DNA from: Dasania phycosphaerae | Lineage (GTDB): Bacteria > Pseudomonadota > Gammaproteobacteria > Pseudomonadales > Dasaniaceae | Reading direction: 5' to 3' | DNA: 64,000 bases | Assembly: GCF_026891035.1 (NCBI RefSeq) | Contig: NZ_JAPTGG010000003.1 | Coordinates: forward strand, 124,001 to 188,000 | In this document: positions 1 to 9,044 of the stretch, piece after piece | How positions within the stretch are numbered: the stretch's first letter is position 1 | Layout: each line of letters starts with the position of its first letter | Notes under the pieces: model-generated | The model's database searches: none | Seen by the model: the letters and a program-made list of their open reading frames with translations, nothing else | What the model was told of the DNA's origin: nothing | Made by a program: the position numbers and the translations under genes

Positions 1-372
1 TGGGAGGCGGCGATAGTCGCTGCCAGTCATCGCTTAAATAAGTCGGGTGAGCTGCTGGAAAAGGCCAGCGACGATGTGCAGGAGTGGGAGTTGCGCCATC
101 AGGCCTTCCACACGGCCATAGCCAGCGGCTGTGGCTCTGCGACCTTGTTGCAGGTGCGTCGCTCGCTGTACGAGAAGGCCTCGCGCTACCGCAACCTGTG
201 GCTAAAGCAGAATATGTCGGATCGCACAGTGTACCACGCCAACCGTCAGGAGCACGATGAGTTGGTAGAGGCCTTATTGCAGCGCGATGCCGATACGGCG
301 GTTGCCCTGATTAGCCGGCACCTGCTGCGGCCCAGCCAGCTGTTACAGCAGGCTGAGCCTTCCTTGTTTTAG
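1..372 (+). CDS. GntR-family regulator, FCD ligand-binding domain (C-terminal part)
   Basis: The reading frame is open from base 1, so this is the 3' part of a gene starting upstream. The visible 123 residues are all alpha-helical in character. They carry the hallmarks of the FCD effector domain of FadR/CsiR-type GntR regulators: HQAFHTAI, whose histidines usually bind a metal, a later SLYEKASRYR segment, and EHDELVEALLQRDAD near the end. The winged-helix DNA-binding domain is outside the window, so the target and effector cannot be read. It converges on the DUF885 gene, and the two stop codons lie within a few bases of each other. Such regulators usually control catabolism of small organic acids or amino acids. 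Confidence 0.85.
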   Translation, partial: WEAAIVAASHRLNKSGELLEKASDDVQEWELRHQAFHTAIASGCGSATLLQVRRSLYEKASRYRNLWLKQNMSDRTVYHANRQEHDELVEALLQRDADTAVALISRHLLRPSQLLQQAEPSLF

Positions 373-2201
373 TGGCCGGCTTTTTGCTGGGCGATATAGT
401 CGTCAACCAGTTGCTCCAACACGGTTAGCGGCACCGAGCCATTGCGCAACACTACATCGTGATACTCGCGTATATCAAAACGCTGGCCCAAGGCTAGGCG
501 GGCTTTTTCTCGCAGTTCGATAATTTTTAGCATACCTATCTTATAGGCTGTGGCCTGTGCGGGCATTACGATATGGCGCTCCACCATTTTTACGGCATCG
601 GCCAAGGCGTTGGGGGTATTGTTGGCGTAGTAGTCTATGCCTTGCTGGCGGGTCCAGCGTTTGGCGTGTATGCCGGTATCGACCACTAGGCGGCAGGCCC
701 GCCACAGCTCCATAGCCAGGCGGCCGAAGTCGGCGTAAGGGTCTTGGTACAGGCCTATCTCTTTGGGCAGCATCTCAGAATATAGGCCCCAGCCTTCGGT
801 GTAGGCGGTATAGCCCTCAAATTTGCGAAACTTGGGCAGGCTGTCCATCTCTTGCTTAATGGCTATTTGCATATGGTGGCCGGGTATACCCTCGTGGTAG
901 GCCAACGCCGCCATTTGGTAGCTGGGCATGGAGGCCATGTCGTAGAGGTTGGCGTAATAAATGCCGGGGCGCGAGCCATCGGGGGCTGGCATTTGGTAAA
1001 AAGCTTTACCGGCAGATTTCTCTCTAAAGGCCTCTACTCGTTTCACTTTAAGTTGAGCCTTGGGCTGGGTTAAAAATAATTGCTCTAAGCGCCCCTGCAT
1101 ATCGTCTATCAGTGCGGTAGCCTCGCGTAAATAGCGATCCCGGCCTTGTGGGGTTTCAGGGTAGTAGAACTGTGGGTCTTGGCGCATAAAGTCAAAAAAC
1201 GCGCGCAGTTCTCCCTTAAAGCCGACTTGTTGCATAATTTGCCGCATCTCACTATGTATGCGGGCCACTTCTTGTAAGCCTATGTTGTGTATCTGCTCTG
1301 CGTTTAATGTAGTGGTAGTGATTTTGGCCAGGGCATGGTTATAGAAGGCTTCGCCGTCTGGTAGTTTCCATACGCCAGCGCGGTTATCGGCTTGTTGTGC
1401 TAGTTGCTCTAAATAGCTAATTAATTGTTGGTAGGCGGGGCGTAGCTGATGCAGTAAGGCATGCTGCAGTTGTTGCAGCAGCTGTTTGTTTTCGCTGGGG
1501 CTGAGTTCCAGCGAGCTTAATTTGTTTTTAAAGTCTGCTAGTAAGGTGCTGTCTTTGCCTTCAGCAAAGGGTTGCCCGTTGAGTAGGTTTTTTGAGTCGC
1601 GTATTACATGAGCAAAGACAAATTTCGGTGCAATAATGCCTTTGTCGGCGCGTAGTTGTAGTTGTTCTATCAGCTGAGTGATTAAGCGCTGGCTGCCTTT
1701 TACCCTGGCGATATAGTCCAGCGCTTCTTTGTGGTTGGCGATGCTGTGTTGGTTAATTAAAAAAGCCGGTATTTCTGAGTGGGTGCCAAACATTTGGTTT
1801 ACCGGGTAGCTGTGGTGACGCCAGGGGTAATCATCAATTTGGCTTTGCAAATATAAGCGCATCAGCTCGTGGCTGAGCAAGGTCTGCGGGCTGAGTTGCG
1901 TTTGATCCAGGCTTTGCAGGCGCTGTAGGTTGGCTTGGGCGTGATGATGTTCTGCCAGGGCAAACTGCTCGGATAAATCATGCCATTTATCATAATCTTT
2001 TTTGATACCTAAATAGGTTTGCCACAGTGGGTCGCGGTCTACGGCCTCATCAAAAATTTGATCGTACAGCTGGCGGGCTCGCTGGGTTTCGCTAATGGCC
2101 TGCTGCTCGGCTGCTGGTGATGGTAGTTGTGACGGTGGGCTGCTATCGCCACAGGCGGCTAGGCATGAACTAATAATCAATAGGGGCAAGGTTTTCATCA
2201 T
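369..2201 (-). CDS. DUF885 family lipoprotein, putative zinc peptidase
   Basis: I place the start at the ATG at 2201 (or the adjacent ATG at 2198), not further upstream. It follows an AAGG ribosome site and opens a lipoprotein signal peptide ending in the lipobox LAAC, followed by GDSS and a Pro/Ser-rich linker. The remaining roughly 590 residues match the DUF885 family. Near residue 434 is HEGIPGHHMQ, the family's version of an HExxH-like zinc site, followed by EGYTAYTEGWGLY, which supplies the downstream glutamates. Family members are predicted metallopeptidases of the gluzincin type; no substrate can be inferred. Serine at +2 suggests outer-membrane anchoring. It stands alone between convergent and divergent neighbours. 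Confidence 0.9.
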   Translation of the reverse strand: MMKTLPLLIISSCLAACGDSSPPSQLPSPAAEQQAISETQRARQLYDQIFDEAVDRDPLWQTYLGIKKDYDKWHDLSEQFALAEHHHAQANLQRLQSLDQTQLSPQTLLSHELMRLYLQSQIDDYPWRHHSYPVNQMFGTHSEIPAFLINQHSIANHKEALDYIARVKGSQRLITQLIEQLQLRADKGIIAPKFVFAHVIRDSKNLLNGQPFAEGKDSTLLADFKNKLSSLELSPSENKQLLQQLQHALLHQLRPAYQQLISYLEQLAQQADNRAGVWKLPDGEAFYNHALAKITTTTLNAEQIHNIGLQEVARIHSEMRQIMQQVGFKGELRAFFDFMRQDPQFYYPETPQGRDRYLREATALIDDMQGRLEQLFLTQPKAQLKVKRVEAFREKSAGKAFYQMPAPDGSRPGIYYANLYDMASMPSYQMAALAYHEGIPGHHMQIAIKQEMDSLPKFRKFEGYTAYTEGWGLYSEMLPKEIGLYQDPYADFGRLAMELWRACRLVVDTGIHAKRWTRQQGIDYYANNTPNALADAVKMVERHIVMPAQATAYKIGMLKIIELREKARLALGQRFDIREYHDVVLRNGSVPLTVLEQLVDDYIAQQKAGH

Positions 2202-2353
2202 GGGCCTTCGTATAGTCTGGTTAATAATAATGTAAGACGTTTGTTGGCTAAATGCACTCAATTGTAGTTAATCGGCAGCTAACAGCTTGAAAAGAAAGTA
2301 AAACATGTTTAACTATTGAGCAGCTGTTCAAACTTCAGCAAAGGCTATAGCGG

Positions 2354-2890
2354 ATGAAAATTCGACCCGGTGTGCATAATCGAATGGCCATATTACTGCT
2401 GGCAATATTACTGTTAGCCAAAGGGGCGATGGCCTATGCCGAGGCCTGTAGCACGCAGCAGCACAGGCAGTTCGATTTTTGGCTAGGTGACTGGGATGTT
2501 TTTGATGCCAGTGGCCAGCAGGTGGGGCGCAATCATATTTTTAGTGTATTAGACGGTTGCGCGCTTTCCGAAAACTGGACTAGCGCCAGTGGCAATGCCG
2601 GCAAGAGCTATAATTTTTACGATGCCGCTGAAAATAAGTGGCACCAAACCTGGATAGACCAGCAGGGTGGCGCTTTATATTTAGACGGTGGTTTGCAGCA
2701 AGGGAAAATGGTATTAAGTGGTACCAGGCTTGGCAAAAATGGCCAAGCTACCCTAGAGCGCATTACTTGGACACGATTAGACGATGGCCGGGTAAAACAG
2801 CACTGGCAGTCATCGCCCGATAAAGGTGCGACTTGGGCTGAAGTATTTGTAGGGTATTATCAGCCACGTAAAAAAGACAATAATAACTAG
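2354..2890 (+). CDS. DUF1579-like secreted protein
   Basis: A 178-residue protein with an N-terminal hydrophobic signal segment (MAILLLAILLLAKGAMAYAE) that probably ends after AYA. The mature part opens with QFDFWLGDWDVFD, the typical FDFWxGxWxV start of DUF1579 and related lipocalin-like beta-barrel proteins. GYYQPRK closes it. Function in this family is unknown; a periplasmic ligand-binding role is possible but not shown. It is followed 13 bases later by a periplasmic binding-protein gene on the same strand, so the two may be cotranscribed. Divergent from the DUF885 lipoprotein gene. Confidence 0.7.
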   Translation: MKIRPGVHNRMAILLLAILLLAKGAMAYAEACSTQQHRQFDFWLGDWDVFDASGQQVGRNHIFSVLDGCALSENWTSASGNAGKSYNFYDAAENKWHQTWIDQQGGALYLDGGLQQGKMVLSGTRLGKNGQATLERITWTRLDDGRVKQHWQSSPDKGATWAEVFVGYYQPRKKDNNN

Positions 2891-2903
2891 GAGTTAAAGC
2901 GGT

Positions 2904-3647
2904 ATGGGCATTAAAGCACGATTAACAAATATTTTGAGAGCAGGCCTAGTGTGTTGCAGCACTATGGCTGCGGCTGACACTTTGGTCGTGGCTACTGACA
3001 TATGGGAAGACTTTAGCAACGCCGACGGTAGCGGCTACTACACCGATATTTTAAGCGCTATTTATGAGCCGCGCGGTATCAAGGTAGAGGTTAAATATGT
3101 GCCTTATAAACGCTCGGTGGAAATGATGACTAGCGGCAAAGCCGATGTGGTGTTAGGGGCTTATAAAAGCGAAGGTTTGGCGGGCAGCTATGCCGCCTAT
3201 CCCTTGGAGATGGATGTGGTTGATGTGGCTATTAGCCCCGAGTTGGCGGCGTCTTGGAGTGGCCTGGCGACGCTGGAGGGTAAAAAAGTAGGGGCAGTGC
3301 GGGGCAATGACTTTGATGAGTATGTGCCGGTAAAAATTCAGTATAAGGAAGTGTCTAATCTTAAGTCTTTAGTCAAAATGCTAAACCATAAGCGTATAGA
3401 CGCGATACTGGATTACGAGGCAGATATATTAAGAGAGCTAAAAGCCACCGGTGAGACCGCAAAATTTGAAATCAAAAACGGGGTGATTAAAACCCCCAGT
3501 TTTGCGGTGTTTGCCAATAACAGCCACGGCCAGGCTATGTTGAAGATATTCAACGAGGCATTTATAGAGTTGCACCAAAGTGGCCAATTAAAAGAACTGT
3601 TAATGAAAAACACCGGCAGTTTAGATGGTTACCCTGTGCTGGAATAA
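2904..3647 (+). CDS. Periplasmic solute-binding protein, family 3 type
   Basis: 247 residues with a signal peptide (hydrophobic stretch ending near STMAAADT). The mature body has the type 2 periplasmic binding protein fold: the first lobe includes YTDILSAIYEPRGIKVEVKYVPYKRSVEMM and GKADVVLGAY, and a hinge region GKKVGAVRGNDFD follows. It resembles SBP_bac_3 proteins that bind amino acids or related small polar solutes. There are no ABC permease or ATPase genes nearby, so it is an orphan. It may serve a distant transporter or act as a sensory binding protein. RBS AGGAG precedes the ATG by about 10 bases. The ligand is unknown. Confidence 0.8.
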   Translation: MGIKARLTNILRAGLVCCSTMAAADTLVVATDIWEDFSNADGSGYYTDILSAIYEPRGIKVEVKYVPYKRSVEMMTSGKADVVLGAYKSEGLAGSYAAYPLEMDVVDVAISPELAASWSGLATLEGKKVGAVRGNDFDEYVPVKIQYKEVSNLKSLVKMLNHKRIDAILDYEADILRELKATGETAKFEIKNGVIKTPSFAVFANNSHGQAMLKIFNEAFIELHQSGQLKELLMKNTGSLDGYPVLE

Positions 3648-3655
3648 GCGCGCGG

Positions 3656-4132
3656 TTATAAACCTAGCGCCGACAGGCCCGGGTGATCATCGGGCCTAGG
3701 GCCCAGCGGCCAGCGGAACTTGCGCTGGTCTTCGCTAATAGCGAGATCATTAATACTGGCATGTCTAGCGGCCATTAAGCCCTGCTTGTCAAATTGCCAG
3801 TTTTCATTACCGTAGGAGCGGTACCATTGCCCGGCGGCATCCTGCCATTCGTAAGCAAAGCGTACCGCAATCCTATCGTCTGTGTAGCACCACACCTCCT
3901 TGATTAAGCGGTACTGCAATTCCTGCGACCACTTACGTTGTAAAAAGGCAATAATCTGCTCGCGGCCCTGTAAAAATTCAGCGCGATTGCGCCATTGTGA
4001 GTCGGCGGTATAAGCCTGGGCTATGGCTTCGGGGTTTTGGCCGTTCCAGGCGTCTTCGGCTTTACGGGCTTTAAGCACCGCCTCTTCGTGGCTAAAGGGA
4101 GGGATAGGCGGGCGTGATTTAGAGCTAGTCAT
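3656..4132 (-). CDS. DUF1348 family, NTF2-like protein
   Basis: 158 residues without signal peptide or membrane segment. The sequence follows the DUF1348 pattern throughout: PPFSHEEAVLKARKAEDAWN at the start, TADSQWRNRAEFLQGR, then RFAYEWQDAAGQWYRSYGNE, and RPDDHPGLSALGL at the end. DUF1348 proteins belong to the SnoaL/NTF2-like fold, small cone-shaped domains that act as enzymes or binding scaffolds. No catalytic activity is established for the family. The gene is convergent with the upstream binding-protein gene and may be transcribed alone or with the AraC-methyltransferase gene behind it. Confidence 0.85.
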   Translation of the reverse strand: MTSSKSRPPIPPFSHEEAVLKARKAEDAWNGQNPEAIAQAYTADSQWRNRAEFLQGREQIIAFLQRKWSQELQYRLIKEVWCYTDDRIAVRFAYEWQDAAGQWYRSYGNENWQFDKQGLMAARHASINDLAISEDQRKFRWPLGPRPDDHPGLSALGL

Positions 4133-4183
4133 GAGGCTGTTCCTGTAGCGATGTAAAGTAGTTAGATAGATTTTTACTGTGCC

Positions 4184-5023
4184 CTAGTCAAGCATGACGG
4201 CGCTTTCTTTGGCTAGCAGCGCGTGCTTGGTAACCTCACCCCAGCGAAAGCCACCCAGGCCGCCGCTTTGTTGTAGCACCCTGTGGCAGGGGATAATAAA
4301 AGCTATGGGGTTGGCGCCTATAGCACCGCCTACCGCCCGGGCCGCTTTGGGCTTGTGGACTTGGCTGGCGATAGCGCCATAGCTGCTCACTTGGCCATAG
4401 GGGATACGGAGCAAGGCCTGCCAAACATTGATTTGAAAGTTGGTGCCACGTACCCACAAGGATAAGGGCTTATCCGTATTTTTGGGCGGGTTAAAAATTC
4501 GTGCAACCACGGCGGCGGTGTGCACCGGGTTTGCTCTAAAGTTTGCCTGCGGCCACTCCGCCTGTAGCTGTGCCAGTAGTTCCGCGGGGCTATAGTGCTG
4601 TGCAAAGCTGAGATGGCAAATGCCCTTTTCGGTAAGCCCTATAAACACCGGGCCAAACGCCGTGTTGTGGTAGCCGTAATCTATAAGCACCCCTAAGCCC
4701 TGCTGTTTGTACTCTAAGGGCGTTAGGGCGTTAAGCTGTACAAAGTGGTCGTATAACCGTGAGCTGCTGCTAAGGCCTAGCTCAGCGCTGGTGGCCATAG
4801 TGGTGGCATGAGGCTGCTTGAGCAAACTTTTGGCATGTTGCAGGGTTAGCGCCTGCAAAAAGCGCTTGGGGCTAACCCCCGCCCAGCGGCAGAACAGCCG
4901 TTGAAAATGGTAGGGGCTGAGGTGTACCTGTGCGGCTATGTCCTCTAGGCTGGGTTGTTGCTTATGGTTAGCGCGTATATAGCCTATGGCATGGGCAATT
5001 TTTTGGTAATCGGTGCTGGCCAC
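4184..5023 (-). CDS. AraC-type regulator fused to O6-alkylguanine-DNA methyltransferase
   Basis: 279 residues in two domains. Residues about 10-105 form an AraC helix-turn-helix pair (DIAAQVHLSPYHFQRLFCRW, then a second helix-turn-helix). Residues about 175-275 form the alkyltransferase domain with the active-site motif PCHRV near residue 244, whose cysteine accepts the alkyl group from O6-alkylguanine. The arrangement matches Ada-like proteins, but the N-terminal zinc-cysteine Ada domain that repairs methylphosphotriesters is absent, so the usual switch for Ada self-activation is missing. It probably repairs alkylated DNA and may regulate genes by another trigger. No alkB or alkA gene is adjacent. 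Confidence 0.92.
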   Translation of the reverse strand: MASTDYQKIAHAIGYIRANHKQQPSLEDIAAQVHLSPYHFQRLFCRWAGVSPKRFLQALTLQHAKSLLKQPHATTMATSAELGLSSSSRLYDHFVQLNALTPLEYKQQGLGVLIDYGYHNTAFGPVFIGLTEKGICHLSFAQHYSPAELLAQLQAEWPQANFRANPVHTAAVVARIFNPPKNTDKPLSLWVRGTNFQINVWQALLRIPYGQVSSYGAIASQVHKPKAARAVGGAIGANPIAFIIPCHRVLQQSGGLGGFRWGEVTKHALLAKESAVMLD

Positions 5024-5243
5024 AATAAAACTCTACGGGTTAAAAAAGATGACCCTAGTGTGTCTCGTTTAGGGCTGGCTAGGCTAGCCGAATCTTGCGC
5101 AATGAGGTATTTATTTTGGCTGTTGCCGCTGTTCGGCATAGCAGGGCAGGCCATCAGTAATGCTAAACCAATTGGCTTTATAGCCGATAGCGCCACGCAG
5201 GCAGTGTCGTCATAATCTGCGGCGGTATTTATGAAGCTGAGAC

Positions 5244-5768
5244 TTAGGGTGAGACCCGTTTAAAAAAGCGACTATTAATAAAAAAGTATACCCAAATCAT
5301 TAAAAAGAAGGCCAGGCCTATGGCGGCATCAGAATCCATATTGTGCTGAAAGGCTTGCAGTGACCAATCGTCGTTATCGTCCACAAACAAACCCATAACA
5401 GCCAGCAACATAAAAATGCTAATAGCATAAAACCAGCCATTACCTTTTTGTGCTTGTAGTTGTGGGGGGGCTTGTTTTTCGCCACGACAATATTGCTGAT
5501 AGCTTTGCATTAATTGGTCTAGCCGCTTTAGCGCTATGGTTTGGCGTTGCTGGTTGTCTGCGTCGCTATTGGCCTTTCCCACCGCCGCCAGCCAGCCATT
5601 AATAAATTCTATCTCTTTGAGGGTATGGTCTATTTCTTTATTAACTTGCTTGTCTTTATCACGGGTCTTTTTCCAAGAGCTGATCATATCAAACAATTTA
5701 ATAAGCACCGTGAGCACGGCGCCTATAGTGCCAATAATGGCGGTAAGACTTAAGGTTTCGCTTTCCAT
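5244..5768 (-). CDS. Small membrane protein of unknown function
   Basis: 174 residues starting at an ATG at 5768. A hydrophobic N-terminal segment (residues about 8-28, AIIGTIGAVLTVLIKLFDMI) is followed by a strongly charged region rich in Lys, Asp and Glu that should be cytoplasmic and partly helical. Two more hydrophobic segments follow near residues 112-130 and 148-168, and the protein ends FFINSRFFKRVSP. I do not recognise a family. It lies alone between the methyltransferase fusion and the symporter, both on the same strand but separated by more than 100 bases on each side. Confidence 0.6.
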   Translation of the reverse strand: MESETLSLTAIIGTIGAVLTVLIKLFDMISSWKKTRDKDKQVNKEIDHTLKEIEFINGWLAAVGKANSDADNQQRQTIALKRLDQLMQSYQQYCRGEKQAPPQLQAQKGNGWFYAISIFMLLAVMGLFVDDNDDWSLQAFQHNMDSDAAIGLAFFLMIWVYFFINSRFFKRVSP

Positions 5769-5883
5769 AGTGGTGTACCAGCACAGCCCTGATGTATGTG
5801 GCTTAGCTCCGGTTAAGGAGCTACTGCAAGCATGGCATTAGCCATAGCATAGCCTAAGTTTTGGCTAGCTTAAGCCATTATTT

Positions 5884-7641
5884 TTAATATTGAGTATTTT
5901 TTATTTTGGCGCTAGGGCTGTAACTGCTGCGAATGACCTTGGCCGTGATTAAGCCCAGCGGGATGTATACCGCTGCCCAGCTTAGGCTGAGCAAAGCCTC
6001 GCCGGTAAACCAGTTAATAGAGCCATCGGCCAATAACTCGCCGCTGCCGGTTTGATAGGGTACAACGTAAAATTTGCTCATAATAAAAGGCATTACACAG
6101 CCGTAGAGTATTAATATGGCTGGGGCTAGCAGGCTGGTTTTAACGGCTTTTAAATCCAGCTCCTGCACGGGGGTGCGGTGCAAGCGCATTCTATAAACCG
6201 CTTCGGCGCGGCTGACCTTAGTCAGTTTGGAAATGATCATCACCGTGGCCAGGCTCATAACGCCGCCAATTAAGGCTGGGTCTAAATAGCTGGGCAAAGT
6301 AATAAAGCCAAAGGTTTGCAGGCCGGCGGGCAGCACATTAAAAACAAACCCTGCTGCCATGCCCCAAAAGGCGGCGCTTTCACTGATGTTTTTGCTCCAT
6401 ACGCTCATTAATGCCACTGGCCCCCAAGAGGAGGCAAAGAGGGTGCCTATAAACATCATTAACCAAAAAATATTGGGCGGAAAATATAAGCTGGCCAGCA
6501 GTACGATAATACCTATGGCTAACATCACTATGCGGGTAAAGCGCAGGCTTAGGGCCTCGCTGGTTTCGCTGTGTTTAATAATGTCATTACTGGCGCTAAA
6601 GCCCACCAGGGATAAGAAGGTAGAGGCTGAAGACAGCGCTGCGGCCATAATACCGGCTAACAGCAAGGCCCCTAAAAACTCGGGCACCATATTTTTAGCC
6701 GCCCAAATCATCGCGCTCTCTACGGGTTCTATGCTGGGGTTGGCTAAGTTAATCAGCCCACCGGCCCCGTAAATCATTATTTGTAAAAGAATAACCGCCA
6801 GTGCGGCATACACCGAGGCGCGTATAACCACATGCTCATTTTTGGCCATTAAATGGCGGCTGGCTTGCCAGGGGCTAACGGCATATACCAGACTCCAGGC
6901 TATATCGATGATCAGCACCCATATCAAAAAGTCCATGGCGGTGGGCCAATCGGTACCGGGGCCAATCACCCCGTGCCAAGAGGCGATGCCGGGTTTACTT
7001 TGCAGTTGGCTGAGGCTTTCTACCGCCGTAGCTATGCCGCCTAAATCGTTAACAATAAAACCAATAAAAAAGACGGTGGCAAAGACAAATAATAAAAACA
7101 TCAAGGTGTCGGTAAGAATAACCCCTTGAGAGCCAGAGTACATGGTAAATAAGGTATAGCTTAGCCAGGCTATTAGCAGGCTTTGATTAAAACTCAGGGC
7201 GGTGAGGTCGGATAGTAGCAACGCCGCGCCTTGCGTAACCACTAATAAGTAGCCTCCCAGGGCCACAATAATGGTTAAACCAGACACTTGTTGTACCCGC
7301 TGGCTATTAAAGCGTTGGCCAAAAAAATCCGCCACGGTGGGCGCGCGGCTACGGCGCAGGTAGCGGCCAAACAGTAGGCCGCCATAAATATAACCAGTGC
7401 AAGCCACTGCGGGTAATAAAAGATAAGGCCCCATTTGCCCGCTATAGGTAAAGCCAGCCTCGCCTAAAAAAATAGTAGAGCTAAACACGCTGGCTACTAA
7501 AGTGCCCACAATTAATAGCGTGGGGGCGCGTCGGCCGGCCACAAAGTAATCGTCTAAATGTTTAACGCTGCGGCCAACAACGCTGCCTATGATGACGAAA
7601 ATGGCAATGCTGATAGCAATGGTAAGGGTGAATATATCCAC
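5884..7641 (-). CDS. Sodium:solute symporter family transporter
   Basis: About 585 residues with some 13 hydrophobic segments. The SSS family is recognisable from the N-terminal DDYFVAGRR motif after the first membrane span, the following STIFLGEAGF segment, and an APTVADFFGQRF loop. I prefer a GTG start at 7641, seven bases behind AAAAGG, since the upstream in-frame ATG at 7713 adds an unconvincing extension. Substrate is unclear: family members carry sugars, proline, pantothenate, carboxylates or choline with Na+. It has no catabolic gene beside it. The next gene upstream on this strand is a sensor histidine kinase about 150 bases away, which could regulate it, but this is only positional. 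Confidence 0.85.
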   Translation of the reverse strand: MDIFTLTIAISIAIFVIIGSVVGRSVKHLDDYFVAGRRAPTLLIVGTLVASVFSSTIFLGEAGFTYSGQMGPYLLLPAVACTGYIYGGLLFGRYLRRSRAPTVADFFGQRFNSQRVQQVSGLTIIVALGGYLLVVTQGAALLLSDLTALSFNQSLLIAWLSYTLFTMYSGSQGVILTDTLMFLLFVFATVFFIGFIVNDLGGIATAVESLSQLQSKPGIASWHGVIGPGTDWPTAMDFLIWVLIIDIAWSLVYAVSPWQASRHLMAKNEHVVIRASVYAALAVILLQIMIYGAGGLINLANPSIEPVESAMIWAAKNMVPEFLGALLLAGIMAAALSSASTFLSLVGFSASNDIIKHSETSEALSLRFTRIVMLAIGIIVLLASLYFPPNIFWLMMFIGTLFASSWGPVALMSVWSKNISESAAFWGMAAGFVFNVLPAGLQTFGFITLPSYLDPALIGGVMSLATVMIISKLTKVSRAEAVYRMRLHRTPVQELDLKAVKTSLLAPAILILYGCVMPFIMSKFYVVPYQTGSGELLADGSINWFTGEALLSLSWAAVYIPLGLITAKVIRSSYSPSAKIKNTQY

Positions 7642-7788
7642 AGGTAAGCCTTTTATTATAAGTGTTTGCAGTTGTTTTATTATTAGCGAGAAGTTTATAA
7701 CAAGTTGCTGCAAGAAATCTTTGAGGGTAAGGCCAATTTGTCAGCTAGTGTCATGTAAGCTGTTAGTGAATATGCCCCTCACTTTATT

Positions 7789-9012
7789 TTAGGCAGCAGG
7801 CAGGCAAAGCTCGGAGGTGTAGAGGCCGTTTTCTTGATGGCTAGTAAATGCACCGTTGTGCGCAATAGCTATCTCTTTAACAATTTCTAGGCCAAAGCCC
7901 GTGGAGCTATAGAGCATATTGTCGGTATGGCCATGGGCAACTTTTTTCTCGCAGATAGTATTGCTGATAGTGATGAGTAGCTGTTTCTGCTGCTGGCTGG
8001 AACTAATAGTTATGGTGCTTAGCTCAGGCGAAAATTTAATGGCGTTGATTAATAGGTTGCTTAATGCCTGCTCTATACGCTGGTGATCACAATAAACCTG
8101 GTGGCTGGGATTGATGTCGGTACGTATATCAACTCTGGCATCGTTAATTAAAAGGGCTAAATTAGTGTTAGTGTCGTTAATGAGTTGATCTAAGGCATGA
8201 TTGTTCTGGTTAAGTTGTATTTTGCCTGTAGCTAAGGCGGCGCTGTCTAGCAGTGTGTTAACAAATTCTAAGGCTTGCTTAGCCGTTTTATCAATACTGC
8301 TTAACGCTAGTTGTATACGTGTAAGGGGAACGTTGGGCTTGGTAGCCATTTTGGTAAAACTAATAATGGCGCCCAAGGGGCTGCGCAAATCGTGAGAAAC
8401 ATAGCCTACAAAACGGTGCAGCTGTTGATTTAGGGCGAGTAGTTTCTCTTCTTTTTGGCGCAGTGAAATAAACGTGCCTATAGAGTTGGCCATAAGCTCA
8501 ATCAGATCGTGCTCGTGTATAGAAAAACCATGCTTACGGCAGTTAGTAGAGGTGAAGTTAAGTGTGCCAAAAATTTGATTATTGACATAAATTGGAGCCG
8601 ACAAATAAGCCTCTAATTTAAGGTTTTGATAAACCGGGTGGCTGTTCATATACTCTAACTGGCCTACGTTAGGAAAGCCAACAATAGACTGGCTTTTGAT
8701 AACTTCATAGCAGTAGGTTTCTTGCAGAGCAAAGACCTGGTCTTTTTTAAGCACCTCTAAGGGGCTAATAACATCGCACACTGTGTAGTCATCATTTTCT
8801 ATACGGCTAACAATGCCGGTTTCTAAACCAAATATATCGATGCCGGATAATATGTACTGGTGTATGAGTTCATCAAAGCTAGCAAATTGAGTGGCGGTTA
8901 ATTGATGTATACGTTTTAAATTCGCCAGCATAGCTTTTAGTTGTTGCTGCTCGCTAACCGAGGAGTCCATTTTTATAAAGGCATCGTTATTTACAAACTC
9001 AGGGTATGGCAT
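7789..9012 (-). CDS. GAF-domain sensor histidine kinase
   Basis: 407 residues, no membrane segments, so soluble. A GAF domain spans about residues 40-185. A dimerisation/phosphoacceptor domain carries FVGYVSHDLRSPLGAI with the phosphorylated histidine at residue 207. The ATPase domain has an N box (LSNLLINAIKFSPE) and a late GFGLEIVKEIA segment. The usual G1 box (DxGxG) is not visible: the expected place reads ISNTICEKK, so ATP binding may be altered or weak. There is no response regulator next to it, so the partner is encoded elsewhere. A small PH-domain gene lies just upstream on the same strand. Confidence 0.85.
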   Translation of the reverse strand: MPYPEFVNNDAFIKMDSSVSEQQQLKAMLANLKRIHQLTATQFASFDELIHQYILSGIDIFGLETGIVSRIENDDYTVCDVISPLEVLKKDQVFALQETYCYEVIKSQSIVGFPNVGQLEYMNSHPVYQNLKLEAYLSAPIYVNNQIFGTLNFTSTNCRKHGFSIHEHDLIELMANSIGTFISLRQKEEKLLALNQQLHRFVGYVSHDLRSPLGAIISFTKMATKPNVPLTRIQLALSSIDKTAKQALEFVNTLLDSAALATGKIQLNQNNHALDQLINDTNTNLALLINDARVDIRTDINPSHQVYCDHQRIEQALSNLLINAIKFSPELSTITISSSQQQKQLLITISNTICEKKVAHGHTDNMLYSSTGFGLEIVKEIAIAHNGAFTSHQENGLYTSELCLPAA

Positions 9013-9044
9013 GCTCTAGTCCTGATAGCGGTTATTATGTGTTA

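Noticed and set aside
852..1073. Plus-strand frame inside the DUF885 gene
   Set aside because: Fully contained in a well-supported minus-strand coding sequence; a reading-frame shadow.
4955..5215. Frames on both strands in the gap between the alkyltransferase fusion and the membrane protein
   Set aside because: Overlapping open frames on both strands with no ribosome site and no family resemblance; probably intergenic.
5804..5823. Seven-base hairpin TAGCTCC/GGAGCTA downstream of the symporter gene
   Set aside because: Has no T-tract on the minus strand, so I do not call it a terminator; it may be chance.
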